A stretch of DNA of 64,000 nt from Sodalis praecaptivus. GTDB lineage: Bacteria; Pseudomonadota; Gammaproteobacteria; Enterobacterales; Enterobacteriaceae. Positions 10,905-20,990 of this stretch are shown one piece after another. The notes beneath the pieces were generated by a model. That model was not told the origin of the DNA, did not search any database, and worked only from the letters and a program-made list of their open reading frames with translations. Both the position numbers and the translations under genes were made by a program. The stretch is taken from the NCBI RefSeq assembly GCF_000517425.1, contig NZ_CP006569.1:2046001-2110000 (forward strand), given 5' to 3'. The stretch's first letter is position 1. Every line of letters begins with the position of its first letter.

Positions 10905-11056
10905 GGCGCCGGTGCGGATTGCTCTGATGGGCCTCGTTTGCGGCCCCGGCGGCTCAGCGCGCGACGGGATCTCACCCGGGACGCGACGGCGTCTCGGCGG
11001 ACTGTCGGCGCGTCGCTTCAAAGCGCCGGTTATCCGTTCGGCGGGGGGCTTGGGGG

Positions 11057-11710
11057 TTAGCCAACCTCACAGGTCTCCAGCCGCGCGGCGAAGGCGTCCA
11101 GCGTCAGCATTTCTGCGCCGCGGCGCGCCATTTCCCGCAGCGCCTCGGCGCTGTCCTCCGGTTGCAAATTGACGCCGCGGCAGCCGTCGGTGAGCACCTC
11201 GACGGCGTAACCTAAATGCAGGGCGTCCAGCACGCTGTATTTCACGCAATAATCCGTGGCCAATCCCAGGACGGTCAGCCGGTCGATGTCGTGCGCGCGC
11301 AGCCAGCCGTCCAGGACGGTCTGCGCCCGGCGACCGTTGTCAAAAAAGGTGCTGTAACTGTCGATATGGCGCTGTTCGCCTTTGCGAAATACCGCCGCCA
11401 GACCCGCGCGGTTAAGCCGGGGATGGAAGTCCGCGCCCGGGGTCTCTTGCACGCAATGCACCGGCCACCAAATCTGCTCAAGCCCCTCCAGTACGCCGAG
11501 CGTATTGACCGGCTGCCCGGCGTTAATGGCGAAACTGCCGTGATCCCGTGGATGCCAGTCCTGGCTGGCCACCGCGGGAATGTTCCACCGGGCGCACAGC
11601 GCCAGCGCCGCATTGGCCACGGGGATCACCGCATCGCCCTGCGGCACCGCCAGCGCGCCGCCGGCGCAGAAATCATTCTGTAAATCAACCAACAATATTG
11701 CTCTGGCCAT
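11057..11710 (-). CDS. pncA: Nicotinamidase
   Basis: Hydrolyses nicotinamide to nicotinate and ammonia in NAD salvage. 217 residues. The catalytic triad is visible as Asp9 (LLVDLQNDF), Lys110 (FRKGE) and Cys155 (ATDYC); metal ligands Asp51, His53 (SQDWHP) and His85 are present. Start chosen at 11710, with AGGAGAAAGCC upstream and family agreement; the frame extends six codons further. Its first codons overlap the end of ansA by 26 nt, so the two are translationally linked in the order ansA-pncA. Confidence 0.97.
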   Translation of the reverse strand: MARAILLVDLQNDFCAGGALAVPQGDAVIPVANAALALCARWNIPAVASQDWHPRDHGSFAINAGQPVNTLGVLEGLEQIWWPVHCVQETPGADFHPRLNRAGLAAVFRKGEQRHIDSYSTFFDNGRRAQTVLDGWLRAHDIDRLTVLGLATDYCVKYSVLDALHLGYAVEVLTDGCRGVNLQPEDSAEALREMARRGAEMLTLDAFAARLETCEVG

Positions 11711-12740
11711 GGCTTTCTCCTGATGCATCGCTGCTGCTCAATTCGCCGCGCAGATCCTGCTGCATGAGACGGCGGATAGCCTGGTAGGGCAACGATTGGC
11801 TAAGTAAAAAATGCAGCTTGGTGAGGGCGGCTTCCACCGTCATATCAAAACCGCTAAGGACCCCGGCGCGGGCCAGGGCGTTGCCGGTGGCATAGCCGCC
11901 CATATCCACCCGGCCAGAGAGACATTGCGTCAGATTGACTACCACAATACCACGGTCGTCCGCTTGCTTAAGTTCGTGCAATAGCGCCGGGTGCTGCGGC
12001 GCATTGCCCACGCCATAGGAGCGCAGGATCAGCGCGCGCACCGGCTGGCGCAGAAAGTTGCCGACCACATCCGCGGAAATACCGGGGTAGAGGGTGACCA
12101 CCCCGACAGGCTGGGGCGTGATGGGATGTACGATAAGCGGGCCACCTGCCGCGCATACCGGTGAGGGCGTAACACGGCGGATATGGATACCCGCCTCCAG
12201 CAACGGCGGCAAATTCGGTGAGGCGAAGGCATCGAACCCATCGGCATGGGCCTTAGTGGTACGGTTGCCGCGCAACAGTTTGTTATTGAAAAACAAACCG
12301 ACTTCCTTGACCGGATAATGGGCGGCCAGATACAGCGCGTTGAGCAGATTGGTTTGCCCGTCGGAGCGGAGCGCTTCCAGGGGTATTTGCGAGCCGGTGA
12401 CGATGACCGGCTTATCGAGATTCTCCAGCATGAACGACAGCGCGGAGGCGGTAAAGGCCATGGTATCCGTCCCGTGCAGGATAACAAAGCCATCATAGCG
12501 GTCATAGTTGGCGGCGATATCGCGGGCGATGGCTTGCCAGTCGTCGGGGGTCATGTCCGACGAATCGATCAATGGGGCGTATTCATGCACGGTAAAGTCC
12601 GGCATTTCGGGGCGGTAGAATTCCGGCATCCGCGCCAATTGACGCTGCAGGTGACCGGAAACCGGCACGTAGCCATTGTCCGAGCGCTGCATACCGATGG
12701 TGCCGCCGGTATAGGCGACGTAAATGGATTTCTTCTGCAT
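11685..12740 (-). CDS. ansA: Cytoplasmic L-asparaginase I
   Basis: Hydrolyses L-asparagine to aspartate and ammonia; the low-affinity cytoplasmic enzyme. 351 residues against 338 in E. coli. The two catalytic segments are YTGGTIG (Thr14) and HGTDTMA. Start chosen at 12740 (MQKKSIYVAY), matching the family although no clear ribosome-binding site precedes it; the frame extends 11 codons upstream. The C-terminus runs about 14 residues beyond the E. coli end, which creates the 26-nt overlap with pncA. Confidence 0.97.
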   Translation of the reverse strand: MQKKSIYVAYTGGTIGMQRSDNGYVPVSGHLQRQLARMPEFYRPEMPDFTVHEYAPLIDSSDMTPDDWQAIARDIAANYDRYDGFVILHGTDTMAFTASALSFMLENLDKPVIVTGSQIPLEALRSDGQTNLLNALYLAAHYPVKEVGLFFNNKLLRGNRTTKAHADGFDAFASPNLPPLLEAGIHIRRVTPSPVCAAGGPLIVHPITPQPVGVVTLYPGISADVVGNFLRQPVRALILRSYGVGNAPQHPALLHELKQADDRGIVVVNLTQCLSGRVDMGGYATGNALARAGVLSGFDMTVEAALTKLHFLLSQSLPYQAIRRLMQQDLRGELSSSDASGESHGQSNIVG

Positions 12741-12830
12741 GGGAGCGCGACGCGTAGTGGGCAGTTGCGCCAATTATAAGGCGCTTATTAAATAACACCA
12801 GCCGCCCGGGGCGTAACGCGTCGCAAGCAG

Positions 12831-12858
12831 AAAAAAACGCCCGGTTCAGACCGGGCGT
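12831..12858 (-). terminator. sppA terminator
   Basis: On the minus strand ACGCCCGGT, loop CTGA, ACCGGGCGT, then a run of seven T. It sits about 60 bp past the sppA stop and ahead of ansA. Confidence 0.9.
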
Positions 12859-12919
12859 GGGTGAAGGCGAGGGCGCTGGCGCGCCGGGCCGTTTCGATGC
12901 GGTAACGGCGCCAGCTCCT

Positions 12920-14773
12920 TTAGCGTACCACTTGCTCGCAGGAGAGACAGAACGCGTAGCGGTTTTGCGGATCGTTCCAGTTGAACCCCAGGCCGGCATC
13001 CATCTTCAGCCGGTCCACCACCTGTGTAACCGGCGCCGGCAGCCAGGATTGAATCACGCTGGGCAGTACGGCATATACCGACGCGCTGGTTTGCGTGAAC
13101 AGTAAATCCAGCAGGCCCGGCTCATCCAGATACCAGTTCAACTGGTATTGCTTTAATTGCGCCAGTTCGGCGGCTTTAGTTACCGCGTCGTCGAAGTCCC
13201 CCAACTGGTCCACCAGGCCGTTTTGTGCGGCATCGCTACCGATCCAAACATGGCCTTGGCCGATTTTATCGACTTCCTCCGACGTCTTGTGGCGGGACTG
13301 CGCCACCAGGTCGATAAAGTTGTGATAACCATTTTCGACGTTAAGCTGCATCATCTGCGAGAATTCCGACGGCAGCGTTTTGGTCATCGACACATCCGCC
13401 AGCGGCGAGGTCGCGACGCCATCGGTGTGGACGCCGATGCTGTCAAGAGAGCTCTCCACGGTGTTGATCACCCCGAAGATACCAATCGATCCGGTCAGCG
13501 TGCTGGCGCTGGCGATGATGTAATTGGCGGGGGTGGAGACCCAATAACCGCCCGAGGCCGCGACGCCACCCATGGACACCACTACCGGTTTGCCCGCGGC
13601 GCGTGCGGCGGCCAGCTCAGAGCGGATAACTTCGGAGGCGGTCACGCTGCCGCCGGGGCTGTTAACCCGGAATACAATGGCTTTGATATCGGGATCCAAC
13701 CTGGCATCGCGGATCTGGTCGGCGGTAGTGTCGCCTCCGACCGACCCCGGTGTTTCCGGGCCGTCGATAATGGCGCCATTGGCGAAGATCACGGCGATTT
13801 GCCCGCCCTGCTGCGACGGCGTCGCCGGCTGATAATCGTAAATACTGATGCCGTTGAACGCTTTGTCGCGCTTGTTCCAGCCAAAAGCCTTGGTCAGCGC
13901 ATCGTCAATCGCCGAACGGGACGCCACTTCATCGACCCATTTGTTATTAAGAGCAAATTGCGCGGTATTGCCCTGAACCGCGCGCAGACCGTCCAGCATG
14001 GCCTGGGCGCCGGGGAACAGCTGCTGCGGCGTAATTTGCCGGTTGGCCGCGGCCGTCGTCAGATAATGCTGCCAAAGCTGACCTACCCAACGGCTATCGG
14101 CCTCGCGGGCGTCGTCGGACATATTGTCGCGCAGGAAAGGTTCGACCGCGGACTTATACGTGCCGACACGGAAGATGTGGCTATTGACCTTTAGCTTATC
14201 GAGTAAGGTTTTGTAGTAAAGGTTATTCGTGGCAATACCGTGTAAATCCACCGCGCCCTGGGGCGTGAGATAGATTTTATTGGCATAGCTGGCAAGGAAG
14301 TATTGTGCCTGGCTATAACTGTCGCCCACGGCGTAGATGGGTTTGCCGCTATCGCGGAATTCACGCAACGCTTTACCGATGTACTGTAGCGAGGCCTGAT
14401 CCGCCCCGGCGAAATCTTTCAGCGACAGTACCAGCCCGGTGATATTGGCGTCGCCTTTCGCCTGGCGCAAGGTATCCACCACGTCAAACAGCGAATTTTC
14501 CTGCAGCCGGTTGCTGGACGCGCCGAGCAATTCGCGGCCGAGCTGACGGACTTTATTATTCATTGCCGGCTTATCGACCACGGTGCCGGTCAGATCCATC
14601 ACCAAGGCGCCTTTTGTCGGCGTCGGCGGCGTGTGTCGCACTTGTAAATAGATCCCGACCACCACGATGATGAGGACCACCAGAAATACGTTGAGGATAA
14701 ATTCGCGGATAAAATTCAGTAAACGCCAGCCCCATTTAAACGGGCCGGAAATAATTCGCCACAATGTGCGCAT
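12920..14773 (-). CDS. sppA: Signal peptide peptidase A (protease IV)
   Basis: Inner-membrane serine protease that degrades signal peptides after cleavage. 617 residues (E. coli 618). One N-terminal membrane anchor (FILNVFLVVLIIVVVGIYL, about 25-43) leads into two SppA domains. The catalytic Lys is in VGTYKSAVEP (Lys207) and the nucleophile in GGVAASGGYW (Ser407), each two positions before the E. coli numbering. RVNSPGGSVTASE is the conserved substrate loop. Upstream of ansA-pncA on the same strand but with its own terminator; divergent from ydjA. Confidence 0.98.
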   Translation of the reverse strand: MRTLWRIISGPFKWGWRLLNFIREFILNVFLVVLIIVVVGIYLQVRHTPPTPTKGALVMDLTGTVVDKPAMNNKVRQLGRELLGASSNRLQENSLFDVVDTLRQAKGDANITGLVLSLKDFAGADQASLQYIGKALREFRDSGKPIYAVGDSYSQAQYFLASYANKIYLTPQGAVDLHGIATNNLYYKTLLDKLKVNSHIFRVGTYKSAVEPFLRDNMSDDAREADSRWVGQLWQHYLTTAAANRQITPQQLFPGAQAMLDGLRAVQGNTAQFALNNKWVDEVASRSAIDDALTKAFGWNKRDKAFNGISIYDYQPATPSQQGGQIAVIFANGAIIDGPETPGSVGGDTTADQIRDARLDPDIKAIVFRVNSPGGSVTASEVIRSELAAARAAGKPVVVSMGGVAASGGYWVSTPANYIIASASTLTGSIGIFGVINTVESSLDSIGVHTDGVATSPLADVSMTKTLPSEFSQMMQLNVENGYHNFIDLVAQSRHKTSEEVDKIGQGHVWIGSDAAQNGLVDQLGDFDDAVTKAAELAQLKQYQLNWYLDEPGLLDLLFTQTSASVYAVLPSVIQSWLPAPVTQVVDRLKMDAGLGFNWNDPQNRYAFCLSCEQVVR

Positions 14774-14996
14774 GAGATCTCCAATAAAACAGCGAAGTCC
14801 AAAATCATAATATAAAATTTGTTCGGCCGCGCTCTAAAAAACGCTACAGGTAAACCTTACCGCCGCGCGTTCAGGCCCTCGCCCCGGGCGTACGGAGAAA
14901 AGCGGGCTGCCGCCGCCCTCAACAACGGTAGCACGCTATTACAGGTCAGGGCGCTATGATACCGTTAACGCCTTATTCTACCTTAGGAGTAAACTC

Positions 14997-15548
14997 ATGG
15001 ACGCATTGGAACTGTTACTAAATCGCCGCTCTGCTTCCCGTTTAACCGAGCCCGCGCCGGCCGGTGAGGCGCTGGATCTGCTGCTGCGTGCGGGTATGCG
15101 CGCGCCGGACCATGGCGCTTTGCAACCGTGGCGCTTCATCATTATCGAAGGCGAAGGCCGCACCCGGCTGAGCGAGTTGCTCAGCCAGTCGGCGATGAAC
15201 GCCGGCATGGATCCCAAAGGCATTGAGAAAGCGAAACAGGCGCCGTTTCGCGCGCCGTTGATTATCGCGGTCGTGGCCTACTGCGATAGCCAAAGTAACG
15301 TACCGCGCTGGGAGCAGGTGGTTTCCGCCGGCTGCGCGGTGCACGCCATGCAGATGGCGGCGTTGGCGCAGGGCTTTAACGGCATCTGGCGCACCGGCAT
15401 TTGGACCGCGCAGCCGGACGTACGTGCCGCCTTCGGCTGTCGCGAGCAGGATGACATTGTCGGTTTTCTCTATCTCGGGACGCCCCAGTTGAAAGCCAGC
15501 ACCACGGTATTGCCGCCGGCGACCGACGCCTTCGTGCGCCGCTTTTGA
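14997..15548 (+). CDS. ydjA: Nitroreductase-family protein YdjA
   Basis: Small FMN-binding nitroreductase-like protein, 183 residues as in E. coli; natural substrate unknown. RRSASRL at the N-terminus and [14 protein letters not shown] form the FMN and phosphate contacts, and GFNGIWRTG is the conserved C-terminal segment. The ribosome-binding site TTAGGAG precedes the ATG. In E. coli the next gene is selD; here it is missing and topB follows after 142 bp. Confidence 0.96.
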   Translation: MDALELLLNRRSASRLTEPAPAGEALDLLLRAGMRAPDHGALQPWRFIIIEGEGRTRLSELLSQSAMNAGMDPKGIEKAKQAPFRAPLIIAVVAYCDSQSNVPRWEQVVSAGCAVHAMQMAALAQGFNGIWRTGIWTAQPDVRAAFGCREQDDIVGFLYLGTPQLKASTTVLPPATDAFVRRF

Positions 15549-15690
15549 TTGCATGTCGGCGGCCAATATTCGACGCGCGCCGGCCGCGATGCGTATCGCA
15601 GCAGATGCGCAAGACGCAGCGCCCGCCGGCGTAAAATGCTATGCTGTGCCGATCAAGACGGTTGCTTATCATTAGGTGTACACATCACAG

Positions 15691-17646
15691 ATGCAGTTGT
15701 TTATCGCCGAAAAACCCAGTCTGGCCCGCGCCATCGCCGATGTTTTGCCACAGCCCCATCGCCGCGGCGATGGCTATATCGCCTGCGGCCCGGATCACGT
15801 GGTGACCTGGTGTATTGGTCATCTGCTGGAGCAGGCGCAGCCTGACGTCTATGACGGGCGCTATGCCCGCTGGTCGCTGGCGGATTTGCCTATTATTCCG
15901 GAAAAGTGGCGGCTACAGCCGCGGCCCGCGGTGCAAAAACAGCTAAATGTGATCAAAACGCTGCTCGCGCAGGCCGAACAGGTTATCCACGCCGGCGACC
16001 CCGACCGCGAGGGGCAACTGCTGGTGGATGAGGTGCTGGAGTATCTGGCGCTCGACGAGGCCAAACGCCGCGGCGCCAAGCGCTGTTTGGTCAATGATCT
16101 CAATCCGCAGGCGGTCAGCAAAGCGGTGAGCCGTTTGCGGGATAACAGCGAATTCGTGCCGTTGTGCGTATCGGCGCTGGCGCGGGCGCGCGCCGATTGG
16201 CTGTATGGGATCAATATGACCCGCGCTTACACCTTGATTGGACGCAATGCCGGCTATCAGGGGGTGTTGTCGGTAGGCAGAGTGCAGACGCCGGTGTTGG
16301 GCCTGGTGGTGAGACGGGACGAAGAGATAGAACATTTCGTGCCAAAAGCCTATTTTGAAGTGAAAGCGCATATTGTGACGCCGTCACAAGAACGCTTTAC
16401 CGCCCTATGGGTACCCAGCGACGCGTGTGAAAGTTGGCAGGACGAAGAAGGGCGCTTGCTGCATCGTCCGCTGGCGGAGCATGTGGCCGCCCGTATCACC
16501 GGCCAGCCGGCGCAGGTGGTGCTTTATCAAGACAAACGGGAATCGGAAACGGCGCCGCTGCCGTTTTCCTTGTCGGCGCTGCAAATCGAGGCCGCCAAGC
16601 GTTTTGGCCTCAGCGCGCAGCAGGTGCTTGATACCTGTCAGCGGCTATATGAAACCCACAAACTCATCACCTATCCCCGCTCCGATTGCCGCTATTTGCC
16701 GGAAGAGCATTTCGCCGGACGTCAAGCGGTGTTGGCCGCCATAGCCGGTCACCAGCCCGAGCTGATGACGCAGGGCCAACTGAACACCGACCAGCGCAAC
16801 CGCTGCTGGAACGATAAAAAAGTGGATGCGCACCACGCCATTATACCCACCGCCCGCGCCGGCCGCGGGGCGCTCAACGACAGCGAGCAGAAAATCTACG
16901 GTCTGGTGGCGCGCCAGTATTTGATGCAGTTTTGCGCCGACGCGGTTTTTCGTCGCTGTACTATCGAGTTGGCTATCGCCGGGGGCAAATTTGTCGCCCG
17001 CGCCCGTTTTCTTGCCGAAAGCGGCTGGCGCGCGCTGCTGGGCGCGAAAGAGCGGGATGAGGAGAACGAGGGCACGCCATTGCCGGTGGTCGCCGAGGGG
17101 GATACGCTGCTTTGCGAGCGGGGGGAAGTGGTGGCGCGTGAAACGCAACCGCCGCGGCCGTTCACCGACGCCAGTCTATTATCGGCGATGACCGGGATTG
17201 CCCGTTTTGTCCAGGATAAAGCGCTAAAGAAAATTCTGCGCGCCACCGACGGGCTGGGCACCGAAGCGACGCGCGCCGGCATTATCGAATTATTGTTTAA
17301 GCGTGGTTTTTTGTTTAAACAAGGACGCTACATCCACGCCAGCGATACCGGCCGCGGTTTGATCCATGCGCTGCCGTCGAGCGCCGCCAGCCCGGATATG
17401 ACCGCGCAGTGGGAATCGTCGCTCACCCAAATAAGCGAGAAACAGTGCCGCTATCAAGATTTTATGCAGCCCTTGACGCAAACGCTACAGCAACTTATTC
17501 ATCAGGCGCGCCAGCAGCCGGCGCCCTCATCCTTGCGGGGTCTGCCGCCGGCGACCGAAAAACCGCCGGTCAAAGGCGCACGACGTAGGCGTAAACCGCC
17601 CAAACCTTCCACCGACCCGCGTCCGCCCGCCGGCAGCGCGGCGTAA
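15691..17646 (+). CDS. topB: DNA topoisomerase III
   Basis: Type IA topoisomerase that decatenates and unlinks DNA during replication and recombination. 651 residues (E. coli 653). The Toprim domain starts at [15 protein letters not shown] and has [12 protein letters not shown]; the active-site Tyr is in [11 protein letters not shown], near residue 327. The C-terminal 50 residues are Pro/Arg/Lys-rich and likely bind DNA. Start taken at the ATG at 15691, which gives the family N-terminus; a GTG at 15676 is in frame. Confidence 0.97.
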   Translation: MQLFIAEKPSLARAIADVLPQPHRRGDGYIACGPDHVVTWCIGHLLEQAQPDVYDGRYARWSLADLPIIPEKWRLQPRPAVQKQLNVIKTLLAQAEQVIHAGDPDREGQLLVDEVLEYLALDEAKRRGAKRCLVNDLNPQAVSKAVSRLRDNSEFVPLCVSALARARADWLYGINMTRAYTLIGRNAGYQGVLSVGRVQTPVLGLVVRRDEEIEHFVPKAYFEVKAHIVTPSQERFTALWVPSDACESWQDEEGRLLHRPLAEHVAARITGQPAQVVLYQDKRESETAPLPFSLSALQIEAAKRFGLSAQQVLDTCQRLYETHKLITYPRSDCRYLPEEHFAGRQAVLAAIAGHQPELMTQGQLNTDQRNRCWNDKKVDAHHAIIPTARAGRGALNDSEQKIYGLVARQYLMQFCADAVFRRCTIELAIAGGKFVARARFLAESGWRALLGAKERDEENEGTPLPVVAEGDTLLCERGEVVARETQPPRPFTDASLLSAMTGIARFVQDKALKKILRATDGLGTEATRAGIIELLFKRGFLFKQGRYIHASDTGRGLIHALPSSAASPDMTAQWESSLTQISEKQCRYQDFMQPLTQTLQQLIHQARQQPAPSSLRGLPPATEKPPVKGARRRRKPPKPSTDPRPPAGSAA

Positions 17647-17696
17647 AGCACATCGCGCGCGCCCGCGCGGCGTCAGGTAAGACCATTATTGGGCCC

Positions 17697-18098
17697 TTAT
17701 CGTCGGGCGGCGTCTTGGGCGATTAACGCCTGAATGAGGGGGGCATCCGCCGCCGCCAGCGGCAGGGCAAGCGCGCGCGAAGGAGGAAGCCAAATGCACT
17801 CGCTATGACAGTGTAACTCCAGCTCGCCGCGAAAGTGGGTCACGCGCCAGCCGTAGAGCAGAATTTCTCGCTCCCCTAGGACACGGCGATGCAGGGCGAC
17901 AAACGAGCCTATCCGCACGTGCAGGGATAATTCTTCAAACAGCTCGCGCCTGAGCGCTTGGGGCTGTGTTTCGCCCGGCTCCACCTTGCCACCGGGCAAT
18001 TCCCACAAGCCCGGTTGGTCACGGCGCTCATCGCGCCGGGCCAGTAGCAGGGCGCCGTCGCGGACGATAAGCCCCGCCACCACCGTAAGCGGCGGCAT
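17697..18098 (-). CDS. nudG: Nudix pyrophosphatase NudG
   Basis: Nudix hydrolase acting on CTP and oxidised or methylated pyrimidine nucleotides in E. coli. 133 residues (E. coli 135). The Nudix box runs [20 protein letters not shown] (residues 37-56); the usual Gly after EEL is Ser58 here. Start chosen at 18098, five bases after the xthA stop; a GTG at 18125 would overlap xthA. It is coupled to xthA, an arrangement that differs from E. coli, where the two genes are apart, and pairs two oxidative-damage functions. Confidence 0.93.
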   Translation of the reverse strand: MPPLTVVAGLIVRDGALLLARRDERRDQPGLWELPGGKVEPGETQPQALRRELFEELSLHVRIGSFVALHRRVLGEREILLYGWRVTHFRGELELHCHSECIWLPPSRALALPLAAADAPLIQALIAQDAARR

Positions 18099-18103
18099 GG
18101 CAC

Positions 18104-18910
18104 TCACAAATCGAAATCCGCCCACACCGGCGCGTGATCGGACGGTTTGTCCATCGCGCGGATACCGTAATCGATGCCGGTCGCCCGAACGGCGGACGCC
18201 AGCGGCCGCGAGGCCAGCAGGAGGTCAATACGCAGACCACGGTTATCATCAAAGCCGCGCGAGCGATAGTCAAACCAGGAGTAACGATCATCGCCGGAGG
18301 GATTGGCCTGGCGGTAAGTATCCACCAGTCCCCACGTCAACAGCCGGTCCATCCAGGCGCGCTCCTCCGGCAGGAAAGAGCATTTCCCGGTGCGCAGCCA
18401 GCGTTTACGGCTCTCTTCGCCGATACCAATGTCCAGATCGGTGGGGCTGATATTCATATCCCCCATGATAAGCAGCAGGGATTCGCCGTGGTGGCTTTGT
18501 TCCACATAGTCTTGCAGATCGCGGTAGAAGCGCTCTTTGGCAGGAAATTTGACCGGGTGGTCACGGCTTTCACCCTGGGGAAAGTAGCCATTAACCACCG
18601 TTAATACCCCTTTGGGCGTGATGAAATCGGCCATGATAATCCGGCGCTGGGCGTCGTCGCCGTCGGTACTAAAGCCGCGGCGGATGGCTAACGGTTTTTC
18701 CCGGCTGAGCAGCGCCACGCCGTAGTGGCCTTTCTGACCATGATAGTACACATGATAACCGTGGCGAGAGACCTCTTCGAGAGGGAACATATCGTCGTGA
18801 ACTTTGGTTTCCTGTAGACCGATCACGTCCGGCTGCAGTGTCGTGATGATGGCTTCAAGCTGATGGGGGCGCGCGCGTAGCCCATTGATATTGAATGAGA
18901 CAAACTTCAT
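18104..18910 (-). CDS. xthA: Exonuclease III
   Basis: Major AP endonuclease and 3'-5' exonuclease of base-excision repair. 268 residues, identical in length to E. coli. Catalytic and metal residues are visible: Asn7 (FNINGL), Glu34 (LQETKVHDD), Tyr109 region (NGYFPQGES), Asp151/Asn153 (MGDMNISP), and Asp258/His259 at the end (PSDHAPVW). Its stop is followed five bases later by the nudG start. Confidence 0.98.
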   Translation of the reverse strand: MKFVSFNINGLRARPHQLEAIITTLQPDVIGLQETKVHDDMFPLEEVSRHGYHVYYHGQKGHYGVALLSREKPLAIRRGFSTDGDDAQRRIIMADFITPKGVLTVVNGYFPQGESRDHPVKFPAKERFYRDLQDYVEQSHHGESLLLIMGDMNISPTDLDIGIGEESRKRWLRTGKCSFLPEERAWMDRLLTWGLVDTYRQANPSGDDRYSWFDYRSRGFDDNRGLRIDLLLASRPLASAVRATGIDYGIRAMDKPSDHAPVWADFDL

Positions 18911-19042
18911 GGTTTCTGCCAGGTGAGAGGTTATCGGCAGATGTTAGCAGAAACCGTCAGCCATGAAAACGCGGCCAATGTCAGCGTCGGGCGAGAAAGA
19001 GGTCCGTGTGCCGTTAACAGGACGTTTAAGGGTGCGGGTGGG

Positions 19043-19367
19043 GAAGGATGATTCGCCGCTTTGCGGCTCACCCTACGGGCCGATGCTGCGCATCGTTGTC
19101 TCGCGCCGCTCGACGCGAACCTTGGTCGAAGGTTCTCACCTTCCCCCGCGAATATCAGGGAAACCAAGGTGGTGGTGGTTAGCAAGAAGCTTGATGAAAG
19201 GGTGGTGGGGGAAGGATGATTCGCCGCTTTGCGGCTCACCCTACGGGCCGATGCTGCGCATCGTTGTCTCGCGCCGCTCGACACGAACCTTGGTCGAAGG
19301 TTCTCACCTTCCCCCGCGAATATCAGGGAAACTTAGGTGGTGGTGGTTAGCAAGAAGCTTGATGAAA

Positions 19368-19378
<11 letters not shown>
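19043..19378 (-). repeat. Two 168-bp direct repeats downstream of tRNA-Tyr (rtT-like)
   Basis: Two units, 19043-19210 and 19211-19378, with a period of exactly 168 bp and only about four substitutions between them. Each unit restarts with the 3' end of the tRNA gene (minus strand ATCCTTCCCCCACCACC). This is the organisation of the E. coli tyrT locus, where roughly 178-bp repeats follow the tRNA and yield rtT RNA. A truncated extra start is seen just below 19043. No protein can be claimed from these units. Confidence 0.9.
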
Positions 19379-19452
<74 letters not shown>

Positions 19453-19489
19453 TGAGCGAAAGATGACAATAACGCGTCAAGCGGGGCGC

Positions 19490-19517
19490 ATCATATCAAA
19501 TAAAGCGGCGCTGTAAA
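19490..19517 (-). promoter_or_regulatory. tRNA-Tyr promoter with GC-rich discriminator
   Basis: -35 TTTACA (19512-19517), 16-bp spacer, -10 TATGAT (19490-19495), then GCGCCCC. The GC-rich discriminator is the hallmark of stringently controlled stable-RNA promoters and matches E. coli tyrT. Confidence 0.9.
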
Positions 19518-19607
19518 GCGCTAACGCGCGCCCCCCGATTCTTTTGCCGCTTTTTTCTCCAGCCGCGGACGAAATGCGCGCGATGATGGCCCCTACGCCG
19601 CGCGGCG

Positions 19608-20456
19608 TTAAAAAATAACGGTCCGATTGCCGTAGACGAACACCCGCTGCGCCAGCACGCGGTATAACGCTCGGCTCAGGACATTTTTCTCCACGTCCCG
19701 CCCCGCGCGCATCATATCTTCCGCGGTGTAGGTATGATCGACGTGAATCACGTCCTGAATAATGATAGGGCCTTCATCCAGGTTATCGTTAACGTAGTGC
19801 GCGGTGGCGCCAATGATCTTCACCCCGCGCTCATAGGCCTGGTGATACGGACGCGCGCCGATAAACGCCGGCAGGAACGAGTGATGAATATTGATGATTT
19901 GATTGGGGTAATGACGCACAAATGTCGGCGTTAGTACGCGCATGTATTTCGCCAGTACCACATAGTCCGGGGCGAAGGCGTCAATCTGCGCCATCATGCG
20001 CGCATCATGCTCCTCGCGGCTGAACCCTTCATGGCTTATCAGGTGGAAGGGGATATCAAACCGTTCTACCAGCGGCCGCAGCGTTTCGTGGTTGCCGATG
20101 ACCGCGGCGATCTCCACATCGAGACCGCCATAAGCGCTTTTCATCAACAGATCACCTAGACAATGGGCTTCTTTCGTTACCAGCACCACGATGCGGCGCC
20201 GTCCGGCGTGATTCAATTCCCGCAGCGTTCCCGCAGGAAGTACCGCGTCCAGATCGGCCAGCAGCGCAGCATCATTGAATAATCCTTCCAATTCGGTGCG
20301 CATAAAAAAGCGACCGGTATGATGATCAACGTACTCGTTATTTTGCACGATATTCAACTGATGCTTGAAGCAAATGCTGGTGATTTGCGCAATCAGACCT
20401 TTGGCATCCGGACACAGGGTGCGTAATACCTTTCTTTGTACATTTTGCGACTGCAT
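19608..20456 (-). CDS. purU: Formyltetrahydrofolate deformylase
   Basis: Hydrolyses 10-formyltetrahydrofolate to tetrahydrofolate and formate, supplying formate to PurT and balancing the one-carbon pool. 282 residues (E. coli 280). An N-terminal ACT domain (about 8-85) senses Met/Gly; the formyl-hydrolase domain carries INIHHSFLPAF with the catalytic His, and the terminal Asp lies in NDNLDEGPII. Start chosen at 20456 (MQSQNVQRK); the frame extends 13 codons upstream with no ribosome-binding site. Confidence 0.96.
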   Translation of the reverse strand: MQSQNVQRKVLRTLCPDAKGLIAQITSICFKHQLNIVQNNEYVDHHTGRFFMRTELEGLFNDAALLADLDAVLPAGTLRELNHAGRRRIVVLVTKEAHCLGDLLMKSAYGGLDVEIAAVIGNHETLRPLVERFDIPFHLISHEGFSREEHDARMMAQIDAFAPDYVVLAKYMRVLTPTFVRHYPNQIINIHHSFLPAFIGARPYHQAYERGVKIIGATAHYVNDNLDEGPIIIQDVIHVDHTYTAEDMMRAGRDVEKNVLSRALYRVLAQRVFVYGNRTVIF

Positions 20457-20525
20457 TGACTTGCGGATCCTGTCCTGTCTGTTGATTTTTGCCATGAAGC
20501 GGGCCGCGAGGGAGCGGCGGCCGAA

Positions 20526-20990
20526 TTATTGTCCACAACACTTTTTGAATTTGAGGCCGGAGCCGCACGGGCACGGCACATTCCTGCCGGGTACAATATG
20601 CCGGCCGTCGACATAATACCAGCGTTCATCGAGGCGGACAAAGCGGGAACGTTCGTGAATAAAGCCGTTGCGCCGCTGCCGCTCGTCGTAAAAGCGGGCG
20701 ATAAATTCCACATAGCCCTGGCCGGCATCTTGGCCGGCGGCGCAGTCGATCACCCGCAGACCGCGCCAACGGGTGGCGCGAAAGCCGTCGGTCAGCTCAT
20801 TGCGCCACGCCGCGGCGCCGGCTTGTGGGTGCCAGGTGGCAACTAAATAATCGACATCCTCTACCACAAAGGCGCTGTAGCGTGAACGCATCAGCTGTTC
20901 GGGGGTCGCGGGCAGCAGGTCACCCGAAAGGAATGGGGCACAGCAGTCGGCATATGGCCTACCGCTGTCGCAGGGGCAAATTGAGCGCAC
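20526..20990 (-). CDS. ychJ: YchJ, SEC-C motif protein
   Basis: Protein of the UPF0225 family, 154 residues (E. coli 152), function unknown. It has a zinc-binding Cys cluster at each end: CPCDSGRPYADCC at the N-terminus and the SEC-C motif CPCGSGLKFKKCCGQ at the C-terminus. The central HPEHLMRSRYCAF-type family sequence appears as LMRSRYSAFV. The start is a GTG at 20990, the only one that keeps the first Cys cluster. Confidence 0.93.
   Translation of the reverse strand: MRSICPCDSGRPYADCCAPFLSGDLLPATPEQLMRSRYSAFVVEDVDYLVATWHPQAGAAAWRNELTDGFRATRWRGLRVIDCAAGQDAGQGYVEFIARFYDERQRRNGFIHERSRFVRLDERWYYVDGRHIVPGRNVPCPCGSGLKFKKCCGQ

Noticed and set aside
13157-14194. 345-codon plus-strand frame antisense to sppA
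   Set aside because: Shadow of sppA in GC-rich DNA; no family features.
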